Origin: JBMSHD01 sp049416425
GTDB lineage: Bacteria > Pseudomonadota > Gammaproteobacteria > Francisellales > Francisellaceae
Assembly (NCBI GenBank): GCA_049416425.1
Contig: JBMSHD010000095.1
Span: forward strand, 1-8,779
Direction of reading: 5' to 3'
DNA length: 8,779 bases
The position numbers and the translations under genes are program-made. The stretch's first letter is position 1, and each line of letters opens with the position of its first letter. Positions 7,190-8,779 of this stretch are shown here, piece after piece. The notes under the pieces were generated by a model. It was given only the letters and a program-made list of their open reading frames with translations. It had not been told where the DNA came from and did not search any database.

Positions 7190-7218
7190 TTAAATGGTGG
7201 CTATCCTTGAAAAATCAA
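7190..7218 (-). promoter_or_regulatory. Candidate promoter for the YgfF-like dehydrogenase
   Basis: On the minus strand TTGATT (7213-7218, 4/6 to the -35 consensus) and ATTTAA (7190-7195, a weak -10) are 17 nt apart, about 35 nt upstream of the ATG. The -35 hexamer lies inside the inverted repeat at 7206-7219, so a bound protein could block or modulate it. Confidence 0.25.
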
Positions 7219-7219
7219 G
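7206..7219. repeat. Inverted repeat CTTGA-AAAA-TCAAG, candidate operator
   Basis: Perfect 5-bp arms flank a 4-nt AAAA spacer, and the repeat overlaps the predicted -35 of the divergent dehydrogenase gene. It is not a SoxR box: there the half-sites are in the order TCAAG then CTTGA, the reverse of this one. Confidence 0.4.
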
Positions 7220-7254
7220 CCCTAACACGCTACTGCCCTGTAGTATGCTGAGCC

Positions 7255-7269
7255 ATGATTTTTAATCAT
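7255..7269. repeat. Inverted repeat ATGATT-TTT-AATCAT, candidate operator
   Basis: Perfect 6-bp arms flank a 3-nt TTT spacer, in the gap between the divergent dehydrogenase and MFS genes. It contains the T-N11-A pattern seen in LysR-type sites, but that pattern is loose and AT-rich DNA matches it easily. No LysR-type gene is in the window. Confidence 0.4.
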
Positions 7270-7285
7270 TTTTAAGCAAATTTTT

Positions 7286-7309
7286 AAAAATGACGATTTT
7301 GTCATTTTT
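7286..7309. repeat. 9-bp-arm inverted repeat (AAAAATGAC / GTCATTTTT) overlapping the MFS promoter
   Basis: Two perfect 9-bp arms flank the 6-nt GATTTT. The right arm includes the predicted -35 TTGTCA of the MFS gene. It could form a hairpin, but no gene ends into it from either side and the stem has only two G-C pairs, so an operator role fits better than termination. Confidence 0.5.
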
Positions 7310-7325
7310 TTGTAATAATTATACT
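7299..7325 (+). promoter_or_regulatory. Candidate promoter for the MFS transporter operon
   Basis: TTGTCA (7299-7304, 5/6 to the -35 consensus) and TATACT (7320-7325, 5/6 to the -10 consensus) are separated by 15 nt, shorter than the 17 nt optimum. A start near 7332 would give a leader of about 40 nt before the ATG at 7373. The -35 overlaps the right arm of the inverted repeat at 7286-7309. Confidence 0.35.
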
Positions 7326-7361
7326 CTATAGTTGATCTCGTGATTTATGGAAATACAAATT

Positions 7362-7366
7362 GGAGA
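7362..7366 (+). promoter_or_regulatory. Ribosome-binding site GGAGA that fixes the MFS start
   Basis: GGAGA lies 6 nt before ATG 7373. The same frame is open from GTG 7340, but that codon has no purine-rich site upstream and lies only about 8 nt after the predicted transcription start. ATG 7373 is therefore preferred. Confidence 0.7.
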
Positions 7367-7372
7367 ACACTT

Positions 7373-8695
7373 ATGGAACAGCAGGATCGATCGCGACTTC
7401 ATCTTCTGGTATGGACGGTCTGCGCCTTAGGGCTTTTTATCGATGGTTATCTGCTTTATATAAGCTCAATCGCCCTTCCTTTTATTAATCAAGTCTATAA
7501 ACCCGAAGCCTTTGAGCTTGGGCTTATTCAGGCAGCCGCACCCATAGGCGCCGCCATTGGTGCTATTTGTATCGGTCGCATCTCTGATCGGATCGGTCGC
7601 AAAAGCATGTTGATATTTAATCTCGTCTTCTTCGTCGCCATCACCATTCTTTCAGCAATGGCTTGGGATGTAAACTCTCTTATTATTTTTCGTTTCTTAA
7701 TCGGATTTGGTGTCGGCATGGATTACCCGATATGTGCCGCTTATATGGCTGAGATGACGCCAGCCAGCAAAACCGGAAAATACATGGCTGCGGCCATGCT
7801 TATCAATTGCCTGGCTTCTCCTGTCGGCGTGCTTGCCGCCTGGCTTATCTTCACCCTGGATCCATCCTTAGATGCCTGGCGTTATATGTTTGCCTCAGGC
7901 GCCATCCCGGCCATCATCGCGCTGCTTTTAAGAGCGAAATTACCCGAGAGCTTTCTATGGCAGGCTCATAGACGTCTGATTCGACAGAAAAAACCCGGCG
8001 TAACTAAGGCACCTTTTCGCACGATTTTCACCACGCCCTATCTCAAGGCCACCATCGGCTTTGCCATTGGCTGGTTTTTCATGAATATCGCCTATTACGG
8101 CATCGGACTTTTCACGCCAATGATCCTGCAATCCATGCATATAAGCGCCGATGCCAGCTTTTTAAGCTCCGCTGCTGATATGATCAAAAGCACGCTTATC
8201 ATCAATCTCTTCATCGTGCTAGGGGCTGCTGTCTCCATCTGGGCGATTGGCAAAATCGAGAATGTCCGCCTGCAAAAAATCGGCTTTCTATTTGCCTTTA
8301 TCGGCCTGTTTGCCATGGCGTTTAGCTTCAGCGACAGCGCCTATATCAACATGACACTGGTGTTTAGCGGCTTTATCCTGTTTAACTTCTTTATCAACCT
8401 GGGTCCTGGCATCACCACTTATTCATTGCCGGCACAATATTACCCAACTGAAATCCGTGCCACGGGTCATGGCTTTGCCGCCGGAATGGCCAAATTCGGC
8501 GCCTTTTTGGGAACCTTGTTTCTGCCTGTTTTACAGCAAAATATCGGTATATACGCCACCGTTGCCCTGTTGTCTTTCACCTTGCTGGCAGGCTACCTGC
8601 TGTCTAACCTGATTCCAGCACGACATCCAAAAATGCACTACCCATCAACCATGAGCAACAATGACGAGGAAAAGTATGAACTATCTGCTGTCTGA
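7373..8695 (+). CDS. Major facilitator superfamily transporter (sugar porter / metabolite:H+ symporter-like)
   Basis: This is a 440-residue inner-membrane protein with about twelve hydrophobic segments in two six-helix halves. TM1 (about 11-38) carries an acidic FIDGY (22-26), as in phosphate and aromatic-acid symporter relatives. The MFS loop 2-3 signature is GRISDRIGRK (68-77). TM4 carries GFGVGMDYP (111-119). PESFLW (191-196) after TM6 corresponds to the sugar-porter PESPRW motif. The central loop (about 197-220) is basic. PTEIRATGHG (358-367) matches the PTExR motif of the same group. These features place it among proton-coupled importers of small organic solutes, but the substrate is not readable. 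The hydrophilic tail (417-440) overlaps the next gene by 20 nt. The start rests on GGAGA at 7362-7366. Coupling to a phytanoyl-CoA-dioxygenase-like gene suggests they act on one compound. Confidence 0.9.
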   Translation: MEQQDRSRLHLLVWTVCALGLFIDGYLLYISSIALPFINQVYKPEAFELGLIQAAAPIGAAIGAICIGRISDRIGRKSMLIFNLVFFVAITILSAMAWDVNSLIIFRFLIGFGVGMDYPICAAYMAEMTPASKTGKYMAAAMLINCLASPVGVLAAWLIFTLDPSLDAWRYMFASGAIPAIIALLLRAKLPESFLWQAHRRLIRQKKPGVTKAPFRTIFTTPYLKATIGFAIGWFFMNIAYYGIGLFTPMILQSMHISADASFLSSAADMIKSTLIINLFIVLGAAVSIWAIGKIENVRLQKIGFLFAFIGLFAMAFSFSDSAYINMTLVFSGFILFNFFINLGPGITTYSLPAQYYPTEIRATGHGFAAGMAKFGAFLGTLFLPVLQQNIGIYATVALLSFTLLAGYLLSNLIPARHPKMHYPSTMSNNDEEKYELSAV

Positions 8696-8779
8696 ACAAC
8701 AACAAAAATTCTGGCATCAACACGGCTATACCCAAGTTGGTAAATTATTGATTAAATGTTCATCAAAATACTCTTTTTT
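8676..8779 (+). CDS. Phytanoyl-CoA dioxygenase (PhyH)-like protein, N-terminal fragment (3' end outside window)
   Basis: The frame opens at ATG 8676 inside the end of the MFS gene and remains open to the window edge, about 34 codons. The start MNYLLSEQQQKFWHQHGY, followed by xQVGKLL, resembles the N-terminus of PhyH-family Fe(II)/2-oxoglutarate oxygenases. Their first helix typically reads LSxEQxxxFxxxGY before a strand such as VVxGLL. The HxD...H iron-binding residues lie beyond the window, so the family call rests on this short match. ATG 8676 is preferred over the in-frame ATG 8661 because GAGGA (8666-8670) ends 5 nt upstream of it. Overlap with the MFS gene implies translational coupling. 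The last 40 bases are noticeably AT-rich. Confidence 0.55.
   Translation, partial: MNYLLSEQQQKFWHQHGYTQVGKLLIKCSSKYSF

Noticed and set aside
7206..7219. Possible SoxR box linking the SoxR homologue to the dehydrogenase
   Set aside because: The known SoxR site has TCAAG before CTTGA. Here the half-sites are in the opposite order, and the flanking CC/GG bases are missing.
7286..7311. Rho-independent terminator with T-run
   Set aside because: No gene is transcribed into this point from either side, the stem has just two G-C pairs, and it coincides with the predicted -35 of the MFS gene.
8651..8675. Earlier start of the PhyH-like gene at ATG 8661
   Set aside because: It is in frame, but the GAGGA site at 8666-8670 lies inside that extension and is ideally spaced for ATG 8676.

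Overview
The window looks like chromosomal DNA of a gammaproteobacterium. The evidence is a glmU-glmS gene pair, an E. coli-type periplasmic CuZn superoxide dismutase, a SoxR-family regulator, an aerobic GlpD and a YgfF-like dehydrogenase. Composition is moderate (around 45% GC, judged by eye), with one clearly AT-richer gene. An affiliation near Legionellales is possible, but that is only an impression. No rRNA, tRNA, CRISPR array, insertion sequence or phage gene is visible.

Layout. Positions 1-628 (+) hold the 3' end of an amidase-signature gene, followed after 5 nt by a SoxR-type MerR regulator. Five genes then run on the minus strand, listed here in transcription order. They are a YgfF-like short-chain dehydrogenase (7157-6399), sodC (6286-5768), glpD (5606-4086), glmU (4006-2642) and glmS (2627-783). 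The glmU-glmS pair is the only tight operon among them. The gaps of 112, 161 and 79 nt between the other genes each leave room for a promoter. From 7373 on the plus strand comes an MFS transporter, overlapping by 20 nt the start of a phytanoyl-CoA-dioxygenase-like gene that runs off the window. The transporter and the dehydrogenase diverge from a 215-nt, AT-rich, palindrome-rich intergenic region.

Functions. GlmS makes glucosamine-6-phosphate, and GlmU performs the last two steps to UDP-GlcNAc for peptidoglycan and LPS (GlmM, the step between, is not here). GlpD feeds glycerol-3-phosphate electrons to the respiratory chain. SodC removes periplasmic superoxide. The MFS/oxygenase pair may move and oxidise the same small molecule, whose identity cannot be read from the sequence.

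The most notable point is that the SoxR homologue has Ser in place of one of the four cysteines that hold the [2Fe-2S] sensor cluster. Next are the uncharacterised transporter/oxygenase unit and several well-formed palindromes placed on predicted promoters. I saw no clear new multi-gene system. Several start codons are placed downstream of the longest open frame because ribosome-binding sites or family length support the shorter form.
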